Assembly (NCBI GenBank): GCA_028673005.1
Contig: CM054113.1
Span: 71,806,500 to 71,870,499, forward strand
Source: Tanypteryx hageni
Taxonomy: Eukaryota > Arthropoda > Insecta > Odonata > Petaluridae
Length of the DNA stretch: 64,000 nucleotides
Direction of reading: 5' to 3'
In this document: positions 36,996-47,003 of the stretch, in pieces
Layout of the letters: each line of letters begins with the position of its first letter
Numbering within the stretch: the first letter of the stretch is position 1
The notes under the pieces: model-generated
What the model saw: the letters and a program-made list of their open reading frames with translations, nothing else
What the model was told of the DNA's origin: nothing
Databases searched by the model: none
Program-made: the position numbers and the translations under genes

Positions 36996-37041
36996 GCAGT
37001 ATTTCCCAAACAGGGTTCCACGGAACTCTAGGGTTCCGCAG
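36996..37041. mobile_element. hAT-like left terminus fragment
   Basis: CAGTATTTCCCAAACAGGGT, followed by 'ggttccacggaac' and 'gggttccgc', has the form of a hAT left end. No right end was found; the sequence runs directly into the foldback element at 37042. Confidence 0.4.
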
Positions 37042-37361
37042 ACCATCATCAGGGGTTTCGGGAAAAATCGAAGAAAAAATAAATAAAAAGTTCAAAATAC
37101 ACTACTCCCCCGATATCCGCGAGGGACGTGTTCTGCAAAAACGTCGCGGATACCGAATTCGCGCATAAAATTTGTTGAAATTACTTCTTTTGTATAGTGA
37201 CTCTATCCTAAGATATAATGTAAACATAAGTCCAGTATCCGCGATTTCGGTATCCGCGACGTTTTTGCAGAACACATCCCTCGCGGATATTGGGGGAGTA
37301 GTGTATTTTGAACTTTTTATTTATTTATTCTTCGATTTCTCGCGGAACCCCTGATGATGGT
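37042..37361. repeat. Foldback element with nested inverted ends
   Basis: A near-perfect inverted repeat of about 320 bp: left arm 37042-37166, right arm about 37241-37361, loop about 70 bp. Within each arm sits the sequence TACACTACTCCCCC...TATCCGCGAGGGA or its complement, which could itself be a terminal repeat with TA target duplications. Pairing continues outward beyond that point through 'gttcaaaata', 'cttcgat' and 'ccatcatcaggggtt'. The structure is therefore larger than a simple MITE bounded at the TA. Non-coding. Confidence 0.75.
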
Positions 37362-37430
37362 TAATTGGAATTGGAATGGTTAAAATCGATGATGACAGTT
37401 CAACACAAACACATGTAAAAAGAAAATTTT

Positions 37431-38030
37431 TATTACTTTTATTTTGGCAGTCCTGCTTTGTATATCTATCCTAAAAATCATAGTTTTGTTTTTTTTATCT
37501 TGCACAACTCCATAGAAAATTTTGTTGAAATCAGTTCGGCCAATTCCTTTAAAATTCATAATGACAGAAAAAGATTTATTTTGCAATTGTGGCATCCCTA
37601 CTTAGTTAATTGGGTCGAAATATGTTATTTTGGTCATGAATTTATGTGAAAATTCTGTCCAAAATTAGGTTGAATTCGGTTAAGCCATTTCCTTCCTAAA
37701 GCATATTTACCGGAAAGATTTATTTTGCAATTGTGGTACCCCTGATCGGTTGATCCGGTCCAAATATATCATTTCAGCATAAATTTATGTGGAGATTCTA
37801 TGCACCAAATTTCGTTTAAATCGGTTTAGTCAATTCCGTCAAAAAGCATAACAACCGAAAAGTTTATTTTGGAATTGTGGCATCCCTGCCTGGTCGATTT
37901 GGTCCAAATATGTAATTTTGGTTATGTATTTATTTGAGGATTCTATTACCTACCAAATTTGGTTGAAATCGGTCCAGCCTCTTCTTCCCTGATGTATGCA
38001 TACGGGCGGACGGACGGATTGTCCCTTACA
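37431..38030 (+). repeat. 144-bp tandem repeat, four copies
   Basis: Units start at about 37431, 37575, 37719 and 37863, with exact 144-bp spacing between the 'tttattttg(c/g)' anchors of the last three. Each unit reads in the same order: 'aattgtggcatccct', 'ggtc(g/c)aaatatgt', 'aatttatgtg', 'gttgaaatcggt', 'caattcc'. The first copy is the most diverged. The array ends near 38010 in a 'gggcggacggacgg' motif. No open frame runs through it. Confidence 0.85.
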
Positions 38031-38280
38031 TTATGATCCTTGACCACTCAAACCGAATTTATCCATTTTAGGCTCGAAAATGTGTCAAATCAAAAGATTG
38101 GTATTAGAGGAGAGTTCATCAAAATCGGTCAATGGGGGATTGTCAAATATTGAGAATTACCGAAAATTTTATGAAGTTGTATTGTATGGCTATTGTTATA
38201 GACAAATATAAAGTTTTTTTTCGGTAAATTTTAACAGATATTTATAAAAAAGCAATTTAAAACGGACGAGTTAATGCTGA
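38031..38280. repeat. AT-rich flank, probably repeat-derived
   Basis: Phrases such as 'catcaaaatcggtcaat' echo the adjacent tandem units, but no boundaries can be drawn. Confidence 0.35.
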
Positions 38281-38470
38281 ACCCGATCACATCCGATTGG
38301 TAGCCGAAGTTTGCCGAGTGTTTAGTGACGTCAGTGCATGCTACAAGCATGTTAGCCGATGCTAGCCGTGCTAGAAGCCATTGTGCCGATATAGAAGTAG
38401 AAGCTTGAAAGACTTCCGTTGATAGAAGTACTGCACCTTCCTGTATTTATTTCGCTTTGTGTTTTTCAAA
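38281..38470 (+). promoter_or_regulatory. Possible relic promoter/5' UTR with CRE-like site
   Basis: GC-richer than its surroundings and directly upstream of the relic first exon. It contains the palindrome TGACGTCA at 38326-38333, the consensus cAMP-response (CREB/ATF) site, about 140 bp before the ATG at 38471, and short palindromic 'gcatgc' and 'gctagc' motifs. The ATG context (AAAATGG) is favourable. Whether it ever worked as a promoter is inference from position. Confidence 0.35.
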
Positions 38471-38604
38471 ATGGCATCTGAAGGGTTTTGTGTAACCAGA
38501 TCTGATAATTTACCCAACGTTGATTCGTACATGCTTTTGCGGTACATTGGAAGTCGTAGGGAGTAATATTCAGATGTTGAAATGCGTGGAGTGAAGGCGG
38601 ATAG
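38471..38604 (+). pseudogene. Relic exon 1, SWIM/YqaJ-associated protein family (putative)
   Basis: From the ATG at 38471 the frame reads MASEGFCVTRSDNLPNVDSY, then LLRYIGSRRE, an in-frame TAA at 38564, then YSDVEMRGVKAD. The pattern of a short start, 'LP-V', then 'RG-KA' closing an exon is one I recognise from the N-terminus of arthropod and cnidarian proteins that carry a SWIM zinc finger and often a YqaJ-type nuclease domain. A GT splice-donor-like dinucleotide (AG|GTTTGT) follows at 38605. The stop codon makes it a relic. The second piece lies about 2 kb downstream on the same strand. The family call is from memory of the sequence pattern. Confidence 0.5.
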
Positions 38605-38911
38605 GTTTGTATTACATTTCATTGATAAAACAAGTTCGATGTAGCGCTTTTATTTTAAGTTTTGTAATAGTACTATAATTTCAACTGAAACGCAAAAGAC
38701 ATGTAAAAGATAGATTGAAGTCTTAAAACGGCTTTCCCATATTAAATGGATAAAACAACTCTAGTTTTCACTAATATTATAGAATATTTATTTATGTATT
38801 GTTTCCCATGCTGTCCTAGTATCTAGTAAGTAAAATAAATTAGATAAGTATACAAAAGGTAATGGACGAGGCCGAGACTTCGTGGAATTCCACAATAAAA
38901 TAACATGAACA

Positions 38912-40090
38912 ATGCTAAATAGCATTTTTATTTTCTCCATATGCGTAGTATAGGGGAAAGTATTGTATTCATAAAAAAATTCGACTTCGAGGTTTCAACG
39001 GAAATACACGTTTTAAGGTCCCCTGAACAAGTTTTGACCATTTTCGCGATGGTGTGTGTGTGTGCGCGCGCGTGATACGTACGTGCGTGAGCGTTCCTGT
39101 GCGTGTGTGTGATAGCTTTTTGTGGGTGCTGTAACTCAAAAACTATTAATCAAGTCAACGCGAAATTTTATATTTAACATTTTCATAAATGTCACAAGAA
39201 CTGATTAGTTTATGGTAAAAATCGGTCGAACGAAAGTGGGTGTTTACTCGTGTCACTTATCCGTTATTTGGAAATATTTGCTTTAATATTCGATAAATGT
39301 AAAAATTTATTAGAATAAATGCTGTCGGAAATTTAATTTTATACAACCTTTGTTTGAAACAGTTTTCCATATAATGCATTGTTTAAGAGATATCTTATAT
39401 TGTTTGCTGCCACCACCTCGCCCCCTACAGACGACTATTGTTAACAATTGACGCCTTAGATATGTCTTAGTAATGCTCCTTTTTAGTTTCTCCATATATG
39501 TAGTACAGGGGGAAATATTGTATTCATGAAAAAAAATCGACTGAGATTTCAACGGAAATACACGTTTTGAGGTCCCCTGAACACGTTTTGACCATTTTCG
39601 CGATGATGTCTGTGATTGTGTGTGTTGGTGTGTGTGTGTGTGGAGGGTGGTGTGGCGGTGTGTGGGTGTGTCTGTGGGGTGTGCGTGCGCGAGGGGGGGT
39701 CGTTGTTGCGCGCGCGTGTGAGATAGCCTTTTGTGGGTGCTCTAACTCAAAAACTATTAATTAAGTCAACGTGAAAGCTTATATATAACATATTCATAAA
39801 TATCGCAAGAACTGATTAGTTTATGGTAAAAATCGGTCGAACAAAAGTAGGTGTTTACTCATGTCACTTATCCGTTATTTGGAAATATTTGCTTTAATAT
39901 TCGATAAATTTAAAAATGTGCAAGAATAAACGTTGTAGAAAATTTAATTTTATACAACCTTTGTTTGAAACATCTTTTCATATAATGCATTGATTAAGAG
40001 ATATTTTATATTTTTTAGCTGCCACCACCACGCCACCTACCGACGACTTTTGTTAACAATTCACGCTTTTTACGTCTTTGTTGGAGCTTT
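38912..40090 (+). repeat. Tandem duplication, 555-bp unit, two copies
   Basis: Copy 1 (about 38912-39480) and copy 2 (about 39481-40090) align along their length with 555-bp spacing. Shared anchors: 'tttctccatat', 'ggtcccctgaaca', 'ttgaccattttcgcgatg', a GT microsatellite, 'actcaaaaactattaat', 'gaactgattagtttatgg', 'ccgttatttggaaatattt' and 'gacgact'. The GT runs differ between copies (39051-39112 and 39610-39722). The pair lies wholly within the putative intron of the SWIM-like relic. Confidence 0.85.
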
Positions 40091-40299
40091 GTGGCTATAT
40101 CCAATATCAGAAGACTATGGTTTGAGTTTATTCTTTGTAAAGTCTAAAATTTTCTCAGTTTCTTAAAATATTTATTAATTATGTAACCTATTTGAAATTT
40201 TTTTGAAATATTACAGATATGGAGAAAGTCATGTGGTGGCCACATCAGATTTTTTATTTATATTAAACTTTTGCTAATATCCACAATATATATCAAGTA

Positions 40300-40340
40300 A
40301 AACACGACTGGTTTCGGTAAATAATCACCATCATCTGCCT
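40300..40340 (-). repeat. Short conserved non-LTR-like motif
   Basis: ACTGGTTTCGGTAAATAATC followed by 'accatcatctgc' matches the style of a short motif often seen near the 3' end of arthropod retroelements (minus orientation). No other part of an element can be recognised. Confidence 0.3.
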
Positions 40341-40583
40341 TTATAGAATCGCCATGTCAAATATTGACAAATATACAAAAATAATGTGAATATACTTAGT
40401 TTCCGTGTGTCTTGTCTATAGGAAATGTGGTGAAGTTTGTTGTTTTAAGTGTCTATCTGCCTTAGTTATTACCTATACTTGTGAAAAGAGAAACTGTAGA
40501 TGTGTTTGTTATAACTGCATGTCTCTTTTGTATATGTCGCGAATTTCATCGTTGCTTTTATGGATTTTTTCTCCCTTTGAAGT

Positions 40584-40770
40584 CAATGAGGAAATACTAT
40601 GTTAGTAATGCTGTTGGATTTTTTTAAACTAAAGCGAGAAGGAAAAATGTGTAGTGTTAATGGCAATATTTGCCCTGAACACAGAATAAGATAAAGAGGT
40701 TATGAAGTGAGTGTAGTTGTAGATGAAGAAGAAGATTTAGCCACGACTGTGGAGTGTCATGACTGCCCAT
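40584..40770 (+). pseudogene. Relic exon 2, SWIM/YqaJ-associated protein family (putative)
   Basis: After a pyrimidine tract ending in AG (ttttttctccctttgaag, to 40583) the sequence reads SMRKYYVSNAVGFF, shifts frame in a T run near 40620, then reads KLKREGKMCSVNGNICPEHR, a TAA, and GYEVSVVVDEEEDLATTVEC followed by HDC. In the family as I know it, this region runs 'YG-AVG-V--KR-G--C-V---ICPEH-V----Y-V-V--DE...V-C-DC' and leads into a CxH SWIM motif. The expected GGCKH part does not follow; the frame continues into unrelated residues until 40901. Frameshift, stop and missing metal ligands make it non-functional. Confidence 0.5.
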
Positions 40771-40901
40771 ATTTAGCAAAACCTGGCCCTTCAACATTCC
40801 CAGCTGTCGTGGATATTATGGGAACAAATTTATTAAACTATTTAAATTACAGAACTAACTTAATATGTAACATTTGTAAAAGTATTTCCTTAAAAACTTA
40901 G

Positions 40902-41985
40902 TATTTAAATATATGCACTGCAACAGTAATTATTTGCTTAATAAGCCCTTAGCCCAACAATTTCCGTCAGTTTGATCTTACGTATTTAGAATAGGTATAT
41001 TACATTATGGAGGTTTTGTTAAAATATATATGCTAATCTTTGAAACATAAAAATATAATTTACTCTTTCAACGTTTTCCAGAAATATACGCATCGTGTCA
41101 ATGCAATGGCGATATAAGTCATAAACTAAAATACGAAGCAATAAAATTATGTACATATATATACTTGTACTTATATTAAAATTATCTTCGCATACAAATG
41201 CAGTTGTACGTTCTGATATATCAGATGCGTATCTCCTCATAGCTTTCAACCACAATATTCTCCGCTTCTTATTTCATCCCAAGGAGAAGCGTGAAGAACA
41301 ATTTTCTCGGGGTTTTAATCGTTGTATTTAAGCACTGAGGTACCAGACAATACTTATAACCCTTCTTAAGTTCCATATTCTCCATTTTAGCTACGATATC
41401 AGGAAAGGCAACAGGACGAAGTAGCAAAACCACCTGCTTTCAGTACGGTCGTACGTTTAAACGATTGGCATGCGATGACATCACGTACCCCTTACTACTC
41501 TCTCTCTAACCAGGATACAGTTTTCAGGGGATATTTAAAAGAATTATTTTAAATATTTTTTGCATAATGAGGTCGATTAAACAAAAAAATGTTCACAGGG
41601 AGTAATTAAGTCAATTTCAAAGAATTAAAAAAAAACAATTAAATATTTTTTCAGTCTCCCATTGGTTGCTGAGATGTCTTCATAAACCCGGCATTTGGAC
41701 CAACAATGGGAACCCCTGGCCCCCCTTAGCCGAATTAAATTATTTTTGGCACTGCAACTCTCAGGATCAATCTAAAGCTGCTGCCAAATTTTGAAGCTCT
41801 ATATACACACACACACACACACACTAGTAGAAGGTGCTTGCATTTCATCTCACCTTGAAAAACATTAATTTTTCAGAGAGATATTTCATTATTAGAAATG
41901 TATTTTTTAATTGAAAAGATTTCGCGTCTGTACCAATTTTCGTTCTTTCCTTATGGAAAAATATTGATGTAAAACCACCTAAAAT
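40902..41985. other. AT-rich sequence, no gene recognised
   Basis: Contains an (AC)n run at 41808-41824 and a hAT-end-like 'aatgggaacccctgg' near 41707 without a partner. Short frames have no recognisable product. Confidence 0.4.
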
Positions 41986-43372
41986 TTGTAATTTTAAGAT
42001 TGTGGGATGCTAATTCCACACCTTTGTGCCAAATATTAAAGTTATAGTACATCTAGAAGTGAAATAATATTTATCTAATTGTTTAAATTTTAAATAATGT
42101 TATCGGCCGCGATAACAACTTCATGGAGATATTAAAATATTTATTTGTGCATTTGCACTAAGCTCTGAATAACTTTAAAATTTCAGCTCCGTAGTTTTTC
42201 CCGTTGTACCTAATCATTTTCCTATCTGTTTAAATTTTATGAATTTTTAACTGCCAAAAAATTAAAATATTAAAACTTCTATATATCCTATTTAGTTTTT
42301 TTACAAATTATACCTCTAAGAGAGATTTCAGTTCTATAGCATATTTGGAAATAAATAATTCTTGAATTGTTGAAAAATTTTAAGATTTTTGTTTTTTTTT
42401 TTTCTATATAGAAAACTCGTAGCTACGACTTATAGTTTCCGAAATAAAAATTAATAAACTTTAATGTTCAAATGTGCTAAAAATTACCCCGAAAAATGAA
42501 CAATTTTGAAGTTTTCGATTTTTCCAATTGGTTGTGTGCAAAATCCTTTTATTGTGAAAAATTTCAGCTCCATGTTCCTTTTAGATTGGTCTACACATTA
42601 TAATTCCTTTTCCCCATGTTAACTTATGGCAGATTTTTCTTTAATATTTCCTGTTTTTGGATTTTGACATCGTTATAAGTTTAGGTCGTCGTGTTAAATC
42701 AATTGCCTTGTAATACAATCCACTGATTCTCTTTAGAAGCACTAAATTAATGCTATTATTATATACCTACATCATATACATCAACCGCCATAATTGAAAG
42801 GAGTAACGTTCTTTTATTTAATAATATTTATCGCGTTTTAAGATTATGACGTCATCATATGTGTTCGTCTTTGGTTGAAATCAATGGGACAATAAGAATT
42901 TCCCTATTAAAAAGCATTAAAGAAATCCTGTTATAATACGGATTGCCAATTCCCATTGAAAGGCATTGTCCTGGTTGCTATGGTAGCTGAAGTTCCTTAT
43001 TTTTGAGCATCTGCTTTTTTTCCGGTTAAAAACGTATTTCTTCGTCAATTCAGCGCCGATTTTAATTTATTCTTCAAAAATAAAAAACCGCATTCGTCCT
43101 GAGTTTCTATCTGAATTAAAACTAATTTAAAAATGCAAATTTATGAAACTGTACAGATTTCCATGTTTTTCTTAAGGAGTATCAAAATGGAACATTGGGG
43201 TGAAATATACCCCACTAAAACATAAAAAATTAGAAATTTTCGATTTTTCTGTTTGGTTGTACCTAATAACCTATCATCCTGCCAAATTTCAAGTCCGTGG
43301 CATACGTATCGGTTTTATATCATATATATACCTATATCCTCCTCCGTAAGAAGCATCTATTTATAATAGTTA
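41986..43372 (+). repeat. Diverged repeat array with recurring motif; right copy of inverted pair
   Basis: A motif of the form 'gccaaatttcagctccgtagc' recurs in diverged form at about 42027-42060, 42176-42198, 42323-42348, 42558-42575 and 43280-43305. Each is followed by AT-rich filler. A copy in the opposite orientation lies at 35898-35935. The right end (42943-43372) is the inverted partner of 35833-36966 and stops where the second mariner begins. Non-coding. Confidence 0.55.
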
Positions 43373-44164
43373 TACAGTGTGATCCAAAAGGCTTGTTACC
43401 CCAAAAATTTTCAATGATTCAGGATATATAACTTTAATTTATGATAGATAAATTAAATTTATTGGCTGTTTAATTATAACAACTACAATTTATCATTTAC
43501 CATTTAATGGTCCAAAAGGTCAGTATAACCACCAGCATTTTCGTGTCACAAAATTATTCTGCGCCACGTCCTATGTGATATTTTGCGGAGCATAGCCTTG
43601 TCTATTTTGGTAAAGGCGCCTCACAGTTTCCTTCAACTGTTCTATTGAGTTGTATCATTCCTTGGATACGCTGTCTTTAATTATGCCCCATAGTGCGTTG
43701 TCACAGGAAGAGAGGTCAGGACTTCTGGGAGGCCAATCAAATGGCGCTTCCAAATTTGCTGATCCTCTCCCTATCCATCTATCACCAAACACATCATGCA
43801 AGTATTTCCCGACAGCAATTGTATAGTGGGCCGGGGCTCCATCCTGTTGGAACCAACAACTCCGTAAAAGATTCAGTCTTTGCTGCTCTGGAGCTCTTAA
43901 CATGGCTAGGTATGACCGCTGATTCACAGCGCCATCAAAGAAATATCCCTCTGCACATCCTTTATAGTTTTTCTTGCCTGTGGTCGTTCGTGAGCACATA
44001 CATTTAGAACAAGCTTTTCCTCAACAATAATTACATGTGTCAGCCATCTGAAATCAATGAATAAGAATAATAATAATTATGATTATTATTATTATATAGA
44101 TAATGTATTATCAATATATTTACATTTAAAATATGGGGTGACAAGACTTTTGGACCACACTGTA
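43373..44164 (-). mobile_element. Internally deleted mariner-like element
   Basis: Inverted termini CAGTGTGATCCAAAAGGCTT (from 43375) and AGACTTTTGGACCACACTG (to 44162) match over about 28 bp with few changes. They are flanked by TA target duplications (43373-43374 and 44163-44164), as made by Tc1/mariner transposases. The 788-bp length is shorter than a full element, and only the transposase C-terminal half is present. It has lost internal sequence and could move only with help from another copy. Confidence 0.9.
43655..43999 (-). pseudogene. Truncated mariner-like transposase
   Basis: This is the C-terminal half of a DDE transposase of the IS630/Tc1/mariner group, inside the element with intact ends. 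The 114-residue open frame contains 'GYFFDGAVN', 'CWFQQDGAPAHYT' with the second catalytic Asp (residue 53), 'FGDRWIGRGSANLEAPFDWP' and 'SPDLSSCDNALWG' with the third Asp (residue 100). The Asp-Asp spacing is 46 residues, five more than in the relic at 34.6-35.8 kb, so the two belong to different subfamilies. The N-terminal DNA-binding part and the first catalytic Asp are missing. The remaining frame has no internal stop, suggesting this copy is younger than its neighbour. Confidence 0.85.
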
Positions 44165-44199
44165 CATTACCTTCCCCATCCTGTCTATCCTTCTCGAGC

Positions 44200-45290
44200 C
44201 GCCGTTGCCCAAAGGTGGTCCAATAGAAGCTTGGGAGCGGCAGCCGGACAAACAATGGTTTCTCGTTCTCTTTCTCTCTCTCCACCTTTTGCCGGCGACC
44301 AAAAACGAGAACGGGAGTCGAAGGGGATTGGAGAAGTGATGTTGGAGGAAGAGGATGGGAGTGAAATGGACGAGGGGAAAATATGAATCCATGTAGAGGG
44401 AAAAGGAAGCGGTAAGGATTATTTGAAGGGTGATTTGAAGACAGAATGGGAGAGAGAGCAAGGGGAGGAATACTGTTTAGAAATTTGGATTAAAAGAGAG
44501 GCGAAATAATTGAGAATGGGACAAATAGTAATTGAAGAGAAAGTTTTCGTTTCGATTTTAGCGAAATAAATAAAATATAATAATAAATAACAAGCCAAAG
44601 TGCAGAGCTAAATGGGTTACATACAAAACGGAAAATGAACTTGAAAATAGTTTAAGTTGACGTAGTGGTTAGAAAGGCTTAAAAGAAGTTTGGGTGAAAG
44701 ATGATGAGAAATGAGAGTGATTGCGGTGGAGGATTGTTAGAGGGTGATAAATTTAAATGGGAGAGATGGAAAGAGGAAAGAAACTGAGTGAGAAATAGAG
44801 GAATAGATGTAGAAATAGGGAGAAAGGAGACAGAAGGAGCAGATGGAAAGAGAATGGGTGAAGTGGCTGAAATGTGGGAAAGAGATAGAGAAAGAGAGAC
44901 ATGGTGAGAGGAGAGAAGGGAGAGAAAAGGAAGGAAAGAGAGATGGGAATGGAATGGAAAGGTATTGGAGAGTGAAAGAGAGCATATGGAGAAAGGAAAC
45001 ATCGGGAGAAAAAATGCGAAAATGTTGAAAGGACGAAAGATGTTTTGAAAGAGATAACAATAGTGATAAGACGAAACAGTACGGATGGGACGAATGATAG
45101 GTGGTTTATGTTGAAAAAGTATGAAAGGTTGAAGGAAAAAGTTCTACTGGTAGATAGAGATAGAATTCGCGGCGAGAACTAGAAAAGTTCTGTGAAGAGG
45201 ATGAGAAGGATGTGAAAATAAGATAAAGAGGAAATTGAAGTGCAAAGCGGACTGGAGAAATAGGGTTTGAAGTCGATAACTAACTGCAGT
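44200..45290. repeat. Long polypurine tract
   Basis: G/A-rich plus strand for most of about 1 kb, with a short pyrimidine block (44260-44290) near its left edge. The minus-strand frames of 107 and 111 codons are Ser/Phe/Leu/Pro-rich translations of the complementary pyrimidines and overlap one another. Confidence 0.7.
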
Positions 45291-46903
45291 TAGACACACG
45301 GAGCGAAACGGAACGCTCTCTCGGTGGCTTTTGAAAGTAGGCAACCCCGCCAATGTGATGATTCAGAAGGGGTGGAGACTTCCTCCCTACCAACCCACTT
45401 TGCTTCCCACCCTCCCCATCACCTCACCCTCTCTCACTCTGGACCAATCCATAAGGAAGATCGTTGTGTGGGATCTAAAACTCCAAACTACTTTCGACTT
45501 CAAACCCACCGTCCACCCCCGGGCGTACTCGCTTCACCCTTTCCCTAGGCTTTCTTCTTCTTGTTGATCTTCCACTCCTCTGTCCTCCTTCCCTTCCCTA
45601 CTCCCTCCCTTCCTATCTTTCTGTTTTCAATATTGCGAGTATAACTTACAAATTATGTATTTCTTCCATCTCTTTATATCCTACCAACGCTTCTAATTTC
45701 TATCTTTTTTGCACTCATCGCTTAGTTCTATTTTTCTCTTCGTTCCTAAGGGAAGGAAGGCTGTGCATGTTTCACGCTGATTTAATGTCTATTTTTCGAA
45801 AAAGGAATATTTAATGATTGCCAGTTTTTGGAAGAAGTTACAAACGTCACTAAACGTTCATTATCTCGAGATTGAAATGTATGATAACGGAATATATGAA
45901 GCATAACCTCGGCATCTTGAGTAAAAAGTAAATATAAATAAATCGAGTTATGGAAAATTCGAGTTATATACGTCAGTGCTATAGAAGGTCGACTGTAATG
46001 AAAGTTGTTATTAATTCTTCAAAAATAAAATTATCTCGATCGAAAAGAATATTTTTGCAATCGTGTTACTTGAATGTCGTTGCGGTAGACGGACAGCTAT
46101 GTCATCAGAAATGCTATTGTTTTTTTTCTCTACATACTCGGCGATTACTTTTACAGCTCTTCATGTTCAACAGTATTTCTCCCATATCATTCCACCTTTC
46201 TCAGTGCCTTATTATTTCGAATATTTCAACCTCTTTCTCTCATTATCCAACTCCCTGCATAAGTTTTATTTTTTCTTACTCTTAGCCAGCAGGGGTCTCC
46301 TATGTACTGAATCCACGCATACCCGTTGAGCCGGTTGTTTCTTTTTTAGTTTTTTTCCTTGCCGCCTATCATTCACCAACGAGCGCTCTTATAAATCTTC
46401 GAAATGAGGAACTTTTTGGGCTAAATTCATCACGCACCACCCCCCATCTTAAAGCCGCTTTGCTCGTTTGAGTCGTTACTTTTTTCCCCGCTCTCCTATC
46501 CGTCCGGAGTGACGCTCAACTCGTCAAGTCATCACTCACTTTCCCCTAAAGAGGCGGATTTTATTGCGGGAAATTTTTTAAATACTTCGTCAACCATTTA
46601 CACGTCACTATTTCTATGAGAACCTTTTCTTACCGCAGGTGTCTAATTTTTCGGCAATTTTCTGTCGACAATGTTTAGAAAATATATTGTAGGAAAATTT
46701 TCATTTTGCTTATTTTCATGCAAAACTGATTTAAAATATAGGGGTTTTGTTAACAGTTTGTTTTCATTTTAAATTTGGCTAACAAATTAAAAATAAATTC
46801 ATTAGACACACGTTTATCCTTTCGTTAGAATACCACTACTCATAAATGGCTCTCAAAGCATGTGGAAACAATCCAATATATTTAAAATGTTTAGGAATAA
46901 TTT
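45291..46903. other. No gene recognised
   Basis: A C/T-rich patch (45380-45620) is followed by AT-rich sequence. Frames at 45324-45567 and 45950-46329 overlap in pairs and show no domain. Confidence 0.4.
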
Positions 46904-47003
46904 GAAACAGGATGAAATTCTGCTATGGTATAATCCGGGTCTTCCGCTTGCCGGGCAGATATACTACCGCTAAACCACTGTGGTAGGCTAATTCTCCTGT
47001 TTC
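46904..47003 (-). repeat. tRNA-capped hairpin repeat, copy 1
   Basis: Minus strand. A tRNA-like core (46986-46920) contains an A-box-like 'TTTAGCGGTAG' and an anticodon arm TCTGC-CCGGCAA-GCGGA. Its T arm is shortened by about 7 nt, so the B box is broken. The core is closed by an outer stem: GAAACAGGA (47003-46995) pairs perfectly with TCCTGTTTC (46912-46904). Flanks 'ATCCGCGTTCAGAAAC' and 'GTTTCAAATTATTCC' match those of the two copies near 63.1-63.4 kb, so this is one repeat family. Not a functional tRNA, because the T arm is damaged and the position-33 base is C. Confidence 0.7.

Noticed and set aside
37431..38030. CRISPR-like array
   Set aside because: The 144-bp units are contiguous, with no unique spacers, and the setting is eukaryotic.
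40405..40605. Cys-rich 66-codon frame as a small secreted peptide
   Set aside because: No signal-peptide-like start, irregular Cys spacing, and it overlaps the putative intron/exon border of the SWIM-like relic in another frame.
41700..41725. hAT terminus ('aatgggaacccctgg')
   Set aside because: Short, without the CACTG end, a partner or a target duplication.
43693..44007. 104-codon plus-strand frame
   Set aside because: Shadow of the mariner transposase encoded on the minus strand.
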